Source of the DNA: Paramagnetospirillum magnetotacticum MS-1
Lineage (GTDB): Bacteria > Pseudomonadota > Alphaproteobacteria > Rhodospirillales > Magnetospirillaceae
DNA: 64,000 bases
NCBI RefSeq assembly: GCF_000829825.1
Contig: NZ_JXSL01000020.1
Location: 1 to 64,000, forward strand
Direction of reading: 5' to 3'
A program made the position numbers and the translations under genes. The notes under the pieces were generated by a model, which did no database searches, had not been told where the DNA came from, and worked only from the letters and a program-made list of their open reading frames with translations. Of this stretch, positions 17,913 to 26,260 are shown one piece after another; positions within the stretch are counted from its first letter, which is position 1; each line of letters opens with the position of its first letter.

Positions 17913-18740
17913 ATGCTGAGAATGGCTGTTGCCGCATTCGCCCTTTCCCTCGTTTGCGCTGTGCCGGTTTTGGCCGCCGACGAAGGGCCCGCGCCCATGC
18001 CCCTGGTCCAGCCCGTCCCGCCGCCCAGTCAGGCTCCGGCCGAGGAAACGCCCGGCTTCCAGGCGGTGCGTCCGCTGCCCGGAGCCGAAGCTCCGGCCCC
18101 CGTCGCCCCTCCGGCTCCGGTCGTCGCCCCGGCTCCCATGCCGCCGCCCCTCGCCCCCGTCGCCCAGCCAGCGCCTGTCGCGCCTGCGCCCACCATGTCA
18201 TCGCCCGAGTCCGGCCTGCCCGCCCTGCTGGTTCAAGGCGGCGCGGCGGCCCTGATGATCGCCATCGGCGCCCTGGTGGCCGGGTTGGTGGGCAATGCCA
18301 CGGCCGGTGCCGCCCGCCGCCGCGAGGAAGCCATCCGCCGCAAATCCGCCGCCGCCACCCTGGTCATCGAACTGGAAGCCCGCATCCAGGCCTTCGAGGC
18401 GGTGCCGGTTCCGCCCAATGCCGATGCCGGAGTGTCCTTCGTCTCCGCCCTGGTCGCCCTGGCCGATCTGGATTACGGCTGGAAGGCGGCCCAAGGCGCG
18501 CTTTACCTGCTGCCCGAGCGGTTGGCCGGGCATCTGGCGGTGCATTACGCCGCCGTCCATCATGTGGCCAAGTTCATCAAGGGCCAGTCCTTCGCCGCCG
18601 GTCTGCGCATGCTCCAGGCCAACCGCATCGGCGGTCATCCCTGCCCCGATGCGGGCATCATGCGCGAAGCCCATGTGGAACTGGCCGCCGCCTTCCGCGG
18701 CCTCGACAAAATCGTCATGGGCCTGCGCTCGGTCTCCTGA
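17913..18740 (+). CDS. Proline-rich exported or membrane-anchored hypothetical protein
   Basis: A 275-residue protein starting MLRMAVAAFALSLVCAVPVLAA, a signal peptide. Next comes a Pro/Ala-rich linker of about 80 residues (repeated APVAPPAPVVAPAPMPPP-like text), then one transmembrane helix near residues 110-130 (ALMIAIGALVAGLVGNATAG). An Arg/Glu-rich stretch (RRREEAIRRKSAAATLVIEL) and a helical C-terminal domain of about 140 residues follow. The layout suggests a periplasmic, cell-wall-spanning linker with a cytoplasmic domain, or a bitopic inner-membrane protein. The C-terminal domain (HLAVHYAAVHHVAKFIKG) is not recognised. Start chosen by signal peptide. Confidence 0.65.
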   Translation: MLRMAVAAFALSLVCAVPVLAADEGPAPMPLVQPVPPPSQAPAEETPGFQAVRPLPGAEAPAPVAPPAPVVAPAPMPPPLAPVAQPAPVAPAPTMSSPESGLPALLVQGGAAALMIAIGALVAGLVGNATAGAARRREEAIRRKSAAATLVIELEARIQAFEAVPVPPNADAGVSFVSALVALADLDYGWKAAQGALYLLPERLAGHLAVHYAAVHHVAKFIKGQSFAAGLRMLQANRIGGHPCPDAGIMREAHVELAAAFRGLDKIVMGLRSVS

Positions 18741-18825
18741 GCCGGGCCCGCGTCGCTCTGTCGGACATGCCTTGTCATAAATAAGCAAAGCAGTACCGGA
18801 ATACATAAATCCTGGTCGCCGGGCG

Positions 18826-18843
18826 GGCGCCGCTTGCGGCGCC
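18826..18843 (+). terminator. GC-rich hairpin downstream of the proline-rich protein gene
   Basis: GGCGCCGC TT GCGGCGCC is a perfect 8-bp stem about 85 bp after the stop. No T-run follows, so rho-independent termination is uncertain. The surrounding 384-bp gap before the thioesterase gene holds no credible ORF. Apart from this hairpin, the inverted repeat at 18981-19020 and the promoter at 19034-19063, I see nothing in it. Confidence 0.35.
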
Positions 18844-18980
18844 GTGGTGTTCGCGCCTGAACATTGTCCGCTAAAAAGTGATGCTTTCCGGATTCATGTT
18901 GCGCCACCCTTGTTGTGCGATGCGATATGGGTGTGTTCCTGCCCTGCGATACGAAATAAGGATTTTGTGGTTATTTCAGG

Positions 18981-19020
18981 GATATTGGCCGGGTCTGGAA
19001 GTGTGGTCTGCGGCAATATC
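18981..19020. promoter_or_regulatory. Imperfect inverted repeat upstream of the pad-like promoter
   Basis: GATATTGGCCG (18981-18991) and CGGCAATATC (19011-19020) are complementary with one unpaired base, 19 bp apart. They end 14 bp before the -35 box of the predicted promoter. The placement suits an activator or repressor site, or a looped operator. No FNR-type TTGAT-N4-ATCAA box was seen. Function is inferred only from position. Confidence 0.35.
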
Positions 19021-19033
19021 TGATACAAAACTT

Positions 19034-19063
19034 TTGACACAAACGTCATAGCTGTATTATAAC
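19034..19063 (+). promoter_or_regulatory. Sigma-70-type promoter for the thioesterase/pad-like operon
   Basis: A perfect -35 TTGACA (19034-19039) is followed after 18 bp by TATAAC (19058-19063), five of six matches to the -10 consensus; TATTAT at 15 bp is an alternative. Transcription would begin near 19070, leaving a leader of about 55 nt before the ATG at 19125, which has a GGGAGGA ribosome site. This AT-rich patch stands out in a GC-rich region. Confidence 0.6.
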
Positions 19064-19124
19064 GGAGGAAATCAAGGGGCGCCGAAACAGGCCGCACCGC
19101 CCAAGCATCCGGGAGGATTTCCTT

Positions 19125-19535
19125 ATGAAGAGCACGCTGGCCGCCGGTCTCACCGCCACCCGCCGTTACGAGGTCGACAAGGGCCGCACCATCGGCTTCA
19201 TGGGTGACGAGGCGCGGGTCTACAACACCCCGGCGCTGATCTACGACATGGAGGTCACCGCCCGTGATCTGCTGCTGGAGCACTCCGATGCCGGTGAGGA
19301 CTCGGTGGGCACCCGTGTCGAGGTCGACCATCTGGCGCCGACCCTGCTGGGCCAGTGGGTGGAGATCACCGTCACCGTGGAAGAGGTCAAGGGTCCCGGC
19401 GTGACCTTCTCCTTCACGGCCCGTGACTCTCTCGACAATATCGGCAAGGGCGTGCACAAGCGCTTCGTGGTCGGTGTGGACGCCACCAAGGCTCGCCTGC
19501 TGGCCAAGGCCGAGAAGGCCAAGGCGGCATCATGA
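19125..19535 (+). CDS. FlK-like acyl-CoA thioesterase (hotdog fold)
   Basis: A 136-residue hotdog-fold protein resembling fluoroacetyl-CoA thioesterase FlK and relatives. The family Thr-Glu-His set appears present: YNTPALIYDMEV (Thr), LLLEHSDAGEDSVGT (Glu) and VEVDHLAPTLLGQ (His). The C-terminus is Lys/Ala-rich. It is the first gene after a strong promoter and overlaps the molybdoenzyme gene by 4 bp (ATGA), so its product is made with the PadBCD-like complex. A plausible role is hydrolysis of a CoA ester in phenylacetate oxidation, for example phenylglyoxylyl-CoA or a dead-end ester. The substrate is inferred from context. Confidence 0.8.
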   Translation: MKSTLAAGLTATRRYEVDKGRTIGFMGDEARVYNTPALIYDMEVTARDLLLEHSDAGEDSVGTRVEVDHLAPTLLGQWVEITVTVEEVKGPGVTFSFTARDSLDNIGKGVHKRFVVGVDATKARLLAKAEKAKAAS

Positions 19536-22318
19536 GCGCCGCCCCGGTCGGGGGTGGGGGAAGCAAGGTCGAGAAGGTCCAGACGTACTGCTACCAGTGT
19601 GTGGCGGGGCCTGACCTCATGACCGTGAAGGTGGTCGACGGTGTCGCCACCGAGATCGAGCCCAATTTCAAGGCGGCCGACACCCACCCGGCCGAGGGCA
19701 AGGTTTGCGTCAAGGCGTTCGGGCTGATTCAGAAGTCCTATACGCCGCACCGCATCCTGACCCCCATGAAGCGGACCAACCCCAAGAAGGGCAAGGACCA
19801 GGACCCCGGTTTCGTGCCCATCTCGTGGGACGAGGCCATGAGCACCATCGCGGAGCGGCTGAAGACCATCCGCGCCGAAGGCCTGCTGGACGCCCAGGGC
19901 TATCCCAAATTCGCAGCCTCCTTCGGGGGCGCGGGAACGCCCACCCAGTATATGGGCTCGCTCACCGCCTTCCTGTCCGCCTGGGGGCCCATCGATTTCG
20001 GCTTCGGCTCGGGCCAGGGCGTCAAGTGTTATCACTCCGAGCATCTCTATGGCGAGTTCTGGCATCGCGGCTATGTGATCACGCCCGATACGCCGCGCGC
20101 CAAATACATCATTTCCTGCGGCACCAATACCGAGGCCTCCTCGGGCGTCTGCGGCGTCTATCGCCACGCCGAGGCCCGCGCGCAGGGCGCCATCCGCGTC
20201 CAGGTGGAGCCCCATCTGTCGGTGACCGGAGCCTGTTCGGCCGAGTGGCTGCCCGTCCGGCCCAAGACCGATGCCGCCTTCCTGATGACGCTGTTGAACG
20301 TGCTGGTCCACGAGGCCCCGCGTGAGCGTCTGGACCTGGACTTCCTCAAGACCACCACGTCCAGCCCCTATCTGGTCGGCCCTGACGGCTGGTATCTGCG
20401 TGATCCCGAGACCAACAAGCCGCTGCTGTGGGACGAGAAGACCAACAGCGCCGTGCCTCACGACACGCCCGGCGCGGTTCCCGCCCTGGAGGGCCGCTTC
20501 ACCGTTTCTCATGCGATCACCCTGGGGGCCGATGAGGACCGCTGGGAACATCGGGATGTGGAGGGCGTCACCGCCTTCACTAAGTTCGTCGACCACGTGA
20601 AGGACTACACCCCCGCCTGGGGCGCCAAGGTCTGCGACGTGCCCGAAGGCCGTATCCGCAAGATCGCCAATGACTATCTGGACCATGCCTGCGTCGGCCA
20701 GACCATCGAGATCGACGGCCAAGTGATGCCCTACCGCCCGGTGGCGGTGGTGCTGGGCAAGACCGTCAACAACGGCTGGGGCGGCGCCGAATGTTGCTGG
20801 GCGCGCACCATGTTGGCCGTGCTGGTCGGCGCGCTGGAAGTGCCCGGCGGCACGGTGGGGACCACCATCCGCATCAACCGCCCGGCCGCCAACCGGCTGG
20901 AAAGCTTCGAGGGCACCCTCGACGGCTTCATGCACTACCCCTTCAATCCCACCGACAAGGACAGCTGGAAGGCCAATCCGGTCATCCGTAACGCCTATAA
21001 GATGCTGGTGCCGCTGGTGGGCAATTCGTCCTGGAGCCCGGCCCTGGGGCCGACCCAGTTCTCCTATATGTTCCTCGACGAGCCCCAGGACCAGATTCCG
21101 CGCGCCACTTTCCCGGAATTCCTGCTGGTCTACCGCACCAATCCGGTGATCTCGTTCTGGGACACCGACCGGGTGGCCAGCGTGGTGTCGCGCATGCCCT
21201 TCGTGGTGTGCTTTGCCCATACCCGCGACGAGACCAATCACTTCGCCGATATTCTGCTGCCCGACGCCACCGATCTGGAAGGCACCCAGCTCATCCGTAT
21301 CGGCGGCACCAAGTTCCAAGAGCAGTTCTGGAAGACCCAGGGCTTTGCCCTGCGCCAGCCCAGCGTCAAGCCCCAGGGCGAGGCCCGCGACTTCACCGAT
21401 ATCGCCACCGATCTGGCGGTGCGCACCGGCCTGCTGGAAAAGTACAATGCCGCCATCAATCGGGGCTCCCACGGTGTGCCGCTGAAAGGCCCCAACTGGG
21501 ATTTCAGCATTCCGCTCGACAAGGCGCCGAGCCTGGAAGAGGTGTGGGACGCGTCCTGCCGCTCGGCCTCGGCTGAACTGACCGACGGCGCCGAGTCCCA
21601 GGGACTGGACTGGTGGAAGCAGAACGGTTTCCGCACCGTCGCCTTCTCCGAGACCAACTGGTTCCTGACGCCCGCGCTCAAGGCCAAGGGTCTGCGCTAT
21701 GAACTGCCCTATCAGGAGCGGCTGACCCGCATCGGCCGCCAGTTGGCCAACCGCCTGAAAGAGGCGGGGATCACTTGGTGGGATCATCAGCTGACCGAAT
21801 ACCGGCCGCTGATGGAATGGCACGACTTCCCCGGTTATTGGGAGCAAAGCGTCATCGAGCATGGCGGCAAGGTCGCCGACTTCCCCTTCTGGGTGGTGAC
21901 CGCGCGAAGCATGCAATACGCCTGGGGCTCCAATATGCACATCCCGCTGATGCGCGAAGTGTCGGGCCATATCAAGGGCCATGACGGCGTGGTGATGAAC
22001 CCCGAAGCCGCCCGCAAAGTGGGCGTCAAGGAAGGCGAGCGCATCGTGGTCACCGCGCCCACGGGCAAGAGCGTGGCGGGCCGTGTGGTGCTCTCCCAGG
22101 GCATCCGTCCCGACACTATCTTGATGATGAGCCAGTTCGACCACTGGGCCACGCCGATCGCCAAGGATTTCGACGTTCCCAGCATGAACCGGCTCACCGC
22201 AATGACCATGCAGTTGACCGATGCCACCGGATCGGCCGCCGATCTGACCCGTGTCGCCATCCGCAAGGCGCGTCCCGATGAACAGGGGAGAAGTGGTGAG
22301 AAGGGGAGGCGGGCATGA
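19532..22318 (+). CDS. padB: Molybdopterin oxidoreductase, PadB-like phenylacetyl-CoA:acceptor oxidoreductase large subunit
   Basis: A 928-residue DMSO-reductase-family catalytic subunit expected to bind bis-MGD molybdenum. PadBCD enzymes oxidise phenylacetyl-CoA to phenylglyoxylate by four electrons and pass them to the quinone pool. The N-terminal cluster region reads TYCYQCVAGPD...GKVCVKAFG: Cys20, Cys23 and Cys59 are present, but the third usual Cys is missing (Pro27, followed by Asp28). The probable Mo ligand is Cys166 in GVKCYHSEHLYGEFW. The C-terminal MGD-binding domain includes PFWVVTARSMQYAWGSNMHI. No Tat signal, so the enzyme should face the cytoplasm, consistent with a CoA-ester substrate. 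The assignment rests on overall resemblance and the neighbouring phenylacetate-CoA ligase. Confidence 0.72.
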   Translation: MSAAPVGGGGSKVEKVQTYCYQCVAGPDLMTVKVVDGVATEIEPNFKAADTHPAEGKVCVKAFGLIQKSYTPHRILTPMKRTNPKKGKDQDPGFVPISWDEAMSTIAERLKTIRAEGLLDAQGYPKFAASFGGAGTPTQYMGSLTAFLSAWGPIDFGFGSGQGVKCYHSEHLYGEFWHRGYVITPDTPRAKYIISCGTNTEASSGVCGVYRHAEARAQGAIRVQVEPHLSVTGACSAEWLPVRPKTDAAFLMTLLNVLVHEAPRERLDLDFLKTTTSSPYLVGPDGWYLRDPETNKPLLWDEKTNSAVPHDTPGAVPALEGRFTVSHAITLGADEDRWEHRDVEGVTAFTKFVDHVKDYTPAWGAKVCDVPEGRIRKIANDYLDHACVGQTIEIDGQVMPYRPVAVVLGKTVNNGWGGAECCWARTMLAVLVGALEVPGGTVGTTIRINRPAANRLESFEGTLDGFMHYPFNPTDKDSWKANPVIRNAYKMLVPLVGNSSWSPALGPTQFSYMFLDEPQDQIPRATFPEFLLVYRTNPVISFWDTDRVASVVSRMPFVVCFAHTRDETNHFADILLPDATDLEGTQLIRIGGTKFQEQFWKTQGFALRQPSVKPQGEARDFTDIATDLAVRTGLLEKYNAAINRGSHGVPLKGPNWDFSIPLDKAPSLEEVWDASCRSASAELTDGAESQGLDWWKQNGFRTVAFSETNWFLTPALKAKGLRYELPYQERLTRIGRQLANRLKEAGITWWDHQLTEYRPLMEWHDFPGYWEQSVIEHGGKVADFPFWVVTARSMQYAWGSNMHIPLMREVSGHIKGHDGVVMNPEAARKVGVKEGERIVVTAPTGKSVAGRVVLSQGIRPDTILMMSQFDHWATPIAKDFDVPSMNRLTAMTMQLTDATGSAADLTRVAIRKARPDEQGRSGEKGRRA

Positions 22319-22968
22319 CCAAATGGGCCATCGTCGCCGATCTGGGCCGCTGCGTCGGCTGCCAGACCTGCACCACGGCGTGCCGTCACGCCAATGCCAC
22401 GCCGCCCGGCGTGCAGTACCGCAAGGTGCTGGACATGGAGGTGGGCACCTTCCCCGATGTGCGCCGCGTCTTCGTTCCCGTCGGCTGCATGCATTGCGAC
22501 GAGCCGCCGTGCCGCGACGTCTGTCCCACCACGGCGACCACCAAGCGCGCCGATGGCATGGTGATGATCGACTACGATATCTGCATCGGCTGCGGCTATT
22601 GCATCGTCGCCTGCCCCTATCAGGCCCGCTACAAGGTTTCCAAGCCCACCTTCGCCTTCAAGGATCAAGAGACGCAAAATGAGCGGGCGCGCTTCGACGA
22701 ACGCTTGCTTGGCGTCGCGCAGAAGTGCACCTTCTGCGTCGACCGGGTCGATTACGGGCTGGCCAACGGGTTGACCCCCGGCGTGGCACCGGAAGCGACT
22801 CCCGCCTGCGTCAATTCCTGTCTGTCCAAGGCGTTGACGTTCGGCGACACCGATAATCCTGACAGCAACGTCAGCAAGCTGCTGAAGCGGTACAAATCGT
22901 TCCGCATGCACGAGGAACTCGGGACCGGTCCCAACATTCACTATTTGTGGGAGACCGAGGACGAATGA
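22315..22968 (+). CDS. padC: Four-cluster ferredoxin subunit, PadC-like
   Basis: A 217-residue electron-transfer subunit of the NrfC/DmsB/PhsB type. Four Cys-rich motifs should bind four [4Fe-4S] clusters: CVGCQTCTTACRHAN, CMHCDEPPCRDVCPTTA, CIGCGYCIVACPY and CTFCVDR...CVNSC. It would carry electrons from the molybdenum subunit to the membrane anchor. No signal peptide, matching a cytoplasmic location. It overlaps padB by 4 bp and the anchor gene by 4 bp (ATGA both times), so the three subunits are translationally coupled. The general function is certain; the substrate-specific name depends on the large-subunit assignment. Confidence 0.8.
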   Translation: MTKWAIVADLGRCVGCQTCTTACRHANATPPGVQYRKVLDMEVGTFPDVRRVFVPVGCMHCDEPPCRDVCPTTATTKRADGMVMIDYDICIGCGYCIVACPYQARYKVSKPTFAFKDQETQNERARFDERLLGVAQKCTFCVDRVDYGLANGLTPGVAPEATPACVNSCLSKALTFGDTDNPDSNVSKLLKRYKSFRMHEELGTGPNIHYLWETEDE

Positions 22969-23891
22969 GCGAGGAATTCGAAGACGCCCCCGGCATGCGC
23001 CATTTGGGCCTGTCGCCGTGGCTGCAGACCGCCTGGGATCTGCGCGCCGCCGGTAACTTTATCGGCGGTGGCTCGGGCACCGGCCTGCTGATCATCGCCT
23101 CGCTGGGGGCCTTCAAGGGGCTTTACAGCCCCGTGCTGCTGCTCGCCGGTCTGGCCCTGGTGGGGCTTGGCCTGTTCTCGGTGTTTCTCGAAATCGGTCG
23201 CCCGTTGCGCGCCTTGAATGTGCTGCTGGGGGCCAAGCGCAGTTGGATGACGCGCGAGGCCTTTGTGGCCGCCGTGCTGTTCCCGCTGGGACTCGCCGCG
23301 CTGATCTGGCCCGATCTGGCCAAGCTGGTGTGGATTCCGGCTGCCGCCTATCTCTATTGCCAGGCCCGGATTCTCGAGGCCGCCAAGGGCATTCCCACCT
23401 GGCGCTCGCCCCTGATCCTGCCGCTGACCATCGCCAGCGGTCTGGCCGAGGGCGCTGGCATACTGCTGCTGCTGGGCACTTTGGTCCTGGATGGCGGAGC
23501 CCCCGAATGGGTGGCCGGAACCCTGGTGGCGACCATCGCGGCCCGCATCTTCGTCTGGATGTTCTATCGTCGCCGCATGGTGGGGGGCGAGGCCCCCGTC
23601 GAGGCGGCGGCCGTGCTGATCCGCTTTTCCATGCCCTTTACCTTGGGCGGTAACGTCATTCCCATCGCCTTCCTGGTGCTGGGTGGCATTCAGCCCGATA
23701 TCCGCGCCGCCGCCCTGGCCGCCGCCGGACTGGCCGCCATGGCGGGCGGTTGGGCCTTGAAGATCGTCATCGTCACCAAGGCGGCCCAGAACCAGGGCTT
23801 CGCCATCAACCATTCCCCCGCCCGTGGCGGCGGGGAATCCGGTCCCGGTTTCAAGCCGGGCTGGCGCGAAGTGCCGAAGGACAAGGATTAA
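22965..23891 (+). CDS. padD: Membrane anchor subunit, PadD-like (DmsC/NrfD type)
   Basis: A 308-residue integral membrane protein starting MSEEFEDAPGMRHLGLSPWL. I count eight to nine hydrophobic segments, for example SPVLLLAGLALVGLGLFSVF, LAEGAGILLLLGTLVLDG and AALAAAGLAAMAGGWALKIV. EIGRPLRALNVLLGAKRSWM resembles the conserved loop of DmsC/NrfD anchors that passes electrons to quinone. No heme-binding His pair is obvious. The C-terminal tail (FKPGWREVPKDKD) is hydrophilic. It overlaps the ferredoxin gene by 4 bp and closes the three-subunit set. A 134-bp inverted-repeat element follows. Confidence 0.75.
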   Translation: MSEEFEDAPGMRHLGLSPWLQTAWDLRAAGNFIGGGSGTGLLIIASLGAFKGLYSPVLLLAGLALVGLGLFSVFLEIGRPLRALNVLLGAKRSWMTREAFVAAVLFPLGLAALIWPDLAKLVWIPAAAYLYCQARILEAAKGIPTWRSPLILPLTIASGLAEGAGILLLLGTLVLDGGAPEWVAGTLVATIAARIFVWMFYRRRMVGGEAPVEAAAVLIRFSMPFTLGGNVIPIAFLVLGGIQPDIRAAALAAAGLAAMAGGWALKIVIVTKAAQNQGFAINHSPARGGGESGPGFKPGWREVPKDKD

Positions 23892-23905
23892 GACCGAACG
23901 GTCAG

Positions 23906-24039
23906 TGATGTGACCTTTATCGGGCTCTCGCCCGAACCCAGTTGGGGCCAGGCCCCAAACCCCCTTTGATTTCAAAAATAAGGGAGGTTTGGAAGGCATC
24001 GTCTCCAACCGGGGCCGGGGCGGGAGCCCCGTCACATCA
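23906..24039. repeat. 134-bp element with nested inverted repeats
   Basis: The ends are perfect 9-bp inverted repeats, TGATGTGAC (23906) and GTCACATCA (24031). Inside them GGGCTCTCGCCC (23922-23933) pairs with GGGCGGGAGCCC (24018-24029) with one G-U pair. The interior contains the hairpin TTGGGGCC A GGCCCCAA, and AAACCCCC...GGGAGGTTT. Nothing in it codes. It sits between padD and the next acyl-CoA synthetase-like gene. It may be a miniature transposable or REP-like element, or a structured terminator/attenuator. Confidence 0.6.
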
Positions 24040-24114
24040 GCGTCCGGGCGGACATAAAATCGCCCGGATGGTGAATGCCGATCCGAGAGCGAAAAAACGC
24101 GAGGAGAGGCTTTG

Positions 24115-26034
24115 ATGGTCAAGACAGTGGACGGCGCGGCGCTGGGCGTCGCGGTGGGCGAAAGCGGCGACGACCTGCGGGTCGGGCTGGTCAACACCCG
24201 CGAATTCGGCATGGTCATTTCCGCCGGATTGGGAGCGCGTGACGCCGCCCTGGCCGAAGGCGTGTTCGCCAAGGACCGCGCCGCCGTCCATGCCTCGGTG
24301 GAACTGACCGACGGCCCCGCTTTCCTGGAGCGTTTCAAGCGGACCTTCGCCTATCAGCGGCTGGCGGCACGCGGCGCGGCCCCCGATGCGGCGCTGGAGC
24401 GCTGCTTTACCGCCCTGATCGATCTGGGCCGCTCCGGGGCGGTGGAAGTCTCCCTCGATCTCGCCGTCGACAACGGGGCCTTGCGCGGTTCGGTGGCGTC
24501 CAAGCCTTGCGTGCCTGCGCAAAAGCGTCTGGCCCGTCCCATTGCCAAGATCGATAAGCTGATCCACCCCCAAAAGATCGGCATCATCGGCGTGTCGGCC
24601 AGCGGCATGAATTTCGGCCGCATCATCTTGAAGAATCTGATGGGCAGCGGCTGTCCCCCTGAGCGCCTCGTGATCATCCGCCCCGAGGAAAGCGAGATCG
24701 ACGGGGTGAAATGCGTCGCCAGCCTCGCCGATCTGCCCGCCAAGTTGGACCTCTTGATCGTCGCGGTGCCGTCGGGAGCCGTCTATCCCCTGGTCGACGA
24801 GATCATCGCCACCGACAAAGTCCATTCGGTGATGCTGATCCCCGGTGGATTGGGGGAGACCGAGGCCAGTGTGGAACCTGCCGCCGCCCTGGCGGCCCGC
24901 ATCAACGCCGCCCACGGCCATGGCGATGGCGGCCCGGTCTTCCTGGGTGCCAATTGCCTTGGCGTGGTCAGCCATCCCGGCGGCTATGATTCCTGGTTCA
25001 TCCCCTTGGAACGCCTGCCCAAGCCCGCCAAGAAAGCCAAGCGCAATTCCGTGCTGCTGAGCCAATCTGGCGCCTTCATGATCAGCCGAATCAGCCGCAA
25101 TCCCTGGCTGGACCCCGCCTATATGCTGGCGCTGGGCAATCAGACCGATCTCACCCATGGCGACATGCTGACCTATTTCGCCGCCCGCGACGATATCGAG
25201 ACCATCGGCCTCTATGTGGAGGGCTTCAAGGACGGCGACGGGTTGGACTTTGTGCGCGCCGTGCGCAAGGCCGTCACTTCGGGCAAGCAGGTGGTGGTCT
25301 ACAAGTCGGGCCGGACAAGGGCCGGGGCGGCTGGCGTCATGGGCCATACGGCTTCGGTGGCCGGGGATCCCGTATTGTTCGAATCCGTGGTGCGTCAGGC
25401 GGGCGCCATGGTGGCCGAGGACGTGGATACCTTTGACGACCTGTTCTATATCGCGGGCGCCTTCCACCATAAGACCATCACGGGCAATCGGCTGGGTGGC
25501 ATCTCGGGCGCCGGGTTCGAGGCGGTGGGCATTGCCGATTCCACGGTGACCGAGACTTTCCGCCTGGAGATGGGGCAACTGGCGCCCGACACCGTTGCCA
25601 AGGTCCAGGAGATCCTGGTGGCCAAGAAGCTGGACTCCCTGGTGACCGTCAGGAATTCCATCGACATCAATCCGGGCGCCGATGACGAATGCCATCTGCT
25701 GATCACCGAGGCCTTTGCCCAGGACCCCAATATCGATGCCGTGGTGGTGGGCATGGACCCCACCGCGCCGTCGGTGATGGCGCTTGAAAGCAGCAAGCTG
25801 CGTCCCGGCTGGGATATCCATAATCCCAAGAGCAGCCTTCACCTCTTCCCGCCCATCGTCGAGCGCAACCAAAAGCCCATCATCGCCATCGTCGACGGCG
25901 GGCCGCTTTACGACGCCATGGCCGGTGGTCTGATGGACAAGGGCGTCTGCGTCTTCCGTAATTGCATGCGCGGCACCAAGGCGCTGGCCCGCTATGTGGA
26001 GGCCCGGCTTTACGCCGCGGCGCTAAAGGCTTAA
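24115..26034 (+). CDS. ADP-forming acyl-CoA synthetase-like protein (CoA ligase)
   Basis: A 639-residue protein starting MVKTVDGAALGVAVGESG after a strong GAGGAGAGG site. Residues 1-140 look like a remnant or variant of an acetyl-CoA-synthetase beta/ATP-grasp segment. From about 150 onward come a CoA-binding Rossmann domain (PQKIGIIGVSASGMNFGRII) and succinyl-CoA-synthetase-like domains with NSVLLSQSGAFM and KSGRTRAGAAGVMGHTASVAG. The latter keeps the catalytic His, unlike the Pat-like protein at 15123. It may interconvert an acyl-CoA and acid with ADP/ATP. Its place between padBCD and phenylacetate-CoA ligase suggests a phenylacetate-pathway acid such as phenylglyoxylate; this is inference. 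Confidence 0.75.
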   Translation: MVKTVDGAALGVAVGESGDDLRVGLVNTREFGMVISAGLGARDAALAEGVFAKDRAAVHASVELTDGPAFLERFKRTFAYQRLAARGAAPDAALERCFTALIDLGRSGAVEVSLDLAVDNGALRGSVASKPCVPAQKRLARPIAKIDKLIHPQKIGIIGVSASGMNFGRIILKNLMGSGCPPERLVIIRPEESEIDGVKCVASLADLPAKLDLLIVAVPSGAVYPLVDEIIATDKVHSVMLIPGGLGETEASVEPAAALAARINAAHGHGDGGPVFLGANCLGVVSHPGGYDSWFIPLERLPKPAKKAKRNSVLLSQSGAFMISRISRNPWLDPAYMLALGNQTDLTHGDMLTYFAARDDIETIGLYVEGFKDGDGLDFVRAVRKAVTSGKQVVVYKSGRTRAGAAGVMGHTASVAGDPVLFESVVRQAGAMVAEDVDTFDDLFYIAGAFHHKTITGNRLGGISGAGFEAVGIADSTVTETFRLEMGQLAPDTVAKVQEILVAKKLDSLVTVRNSIDINPGADDECHLLITEAFAQDPNIDAVVVGMDPTAPSVMALESSKLRPGWDIHNPKSSLHLFPPIVERNQKPIIAIVDGGPLYDAMAGGLMDKGVCVFRNCMRGTKALARYVEARLYAAALKA

Positions 26035-26053
26035 GGCCCCTAATTTAAGCCTT

Positions 26054-26150
26054 CGTCATCCCGGACAAGCGAAGCGCGATCCGGGATCCAGGGGGGGGCA
26101 CCTCCCGTCTTTCCACGACTCCTGGATCCCGGCTCAAGGCCGGGATGACG
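26054..26150. repeat. Palindromic GTCATCCCGG-type intergenic repeat, copy 1
   Basis: CGTCATCCCGG...CCGGGATCCAGG is followed by its near complement CCTGGATCCCGG...CCGGGATGACG. Each half also forms its own hairpin. Three related copies occur at 28318, 36071 and 53417. Such repeats are common in alphaproteobacterial genomes. This copy lies between the ADP-forming CoA ligase and phenylacetate-CoA ligase genes, where a transcript would fold into a long stem. Confidence 0.8.
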
Positions 26151-26260
26151 AGGAAAAACAGGGCCTCTGAGATTAAGTTGGCGTCTATGGGGAGGGGGGC
26201 TTGCCGCCGCCCTGTCCGCGGGATAGATAAAGGCCCTCACGCGGGATGGGAGGGATCGGC

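Noticed and set aside
19532..19640. Tat signal peptide on the molybdenum subunit
   Set aside because: No twin-arginine motif or hydrophobic segment in the first 60 residues; the enzyme is predicted to stay in the cytoplasm.
19241..22144. A 967-codon antisense ORF across the molybdenum subunit
   Set aside because: Antisense shadow of a high-GC gene with strong codon bias; the plus strand encodes a clear molybdopterin oxidoreductase with overlapping ATGA junctions to its partners.
24037..25872. A 611-codon antisense ORF across the ADP-forming CoA ligase gene
   Set aside because: Translation is His/Gly/Gln-rich shadow text; the plus strand has the recognised domains and a strong ribosome site.
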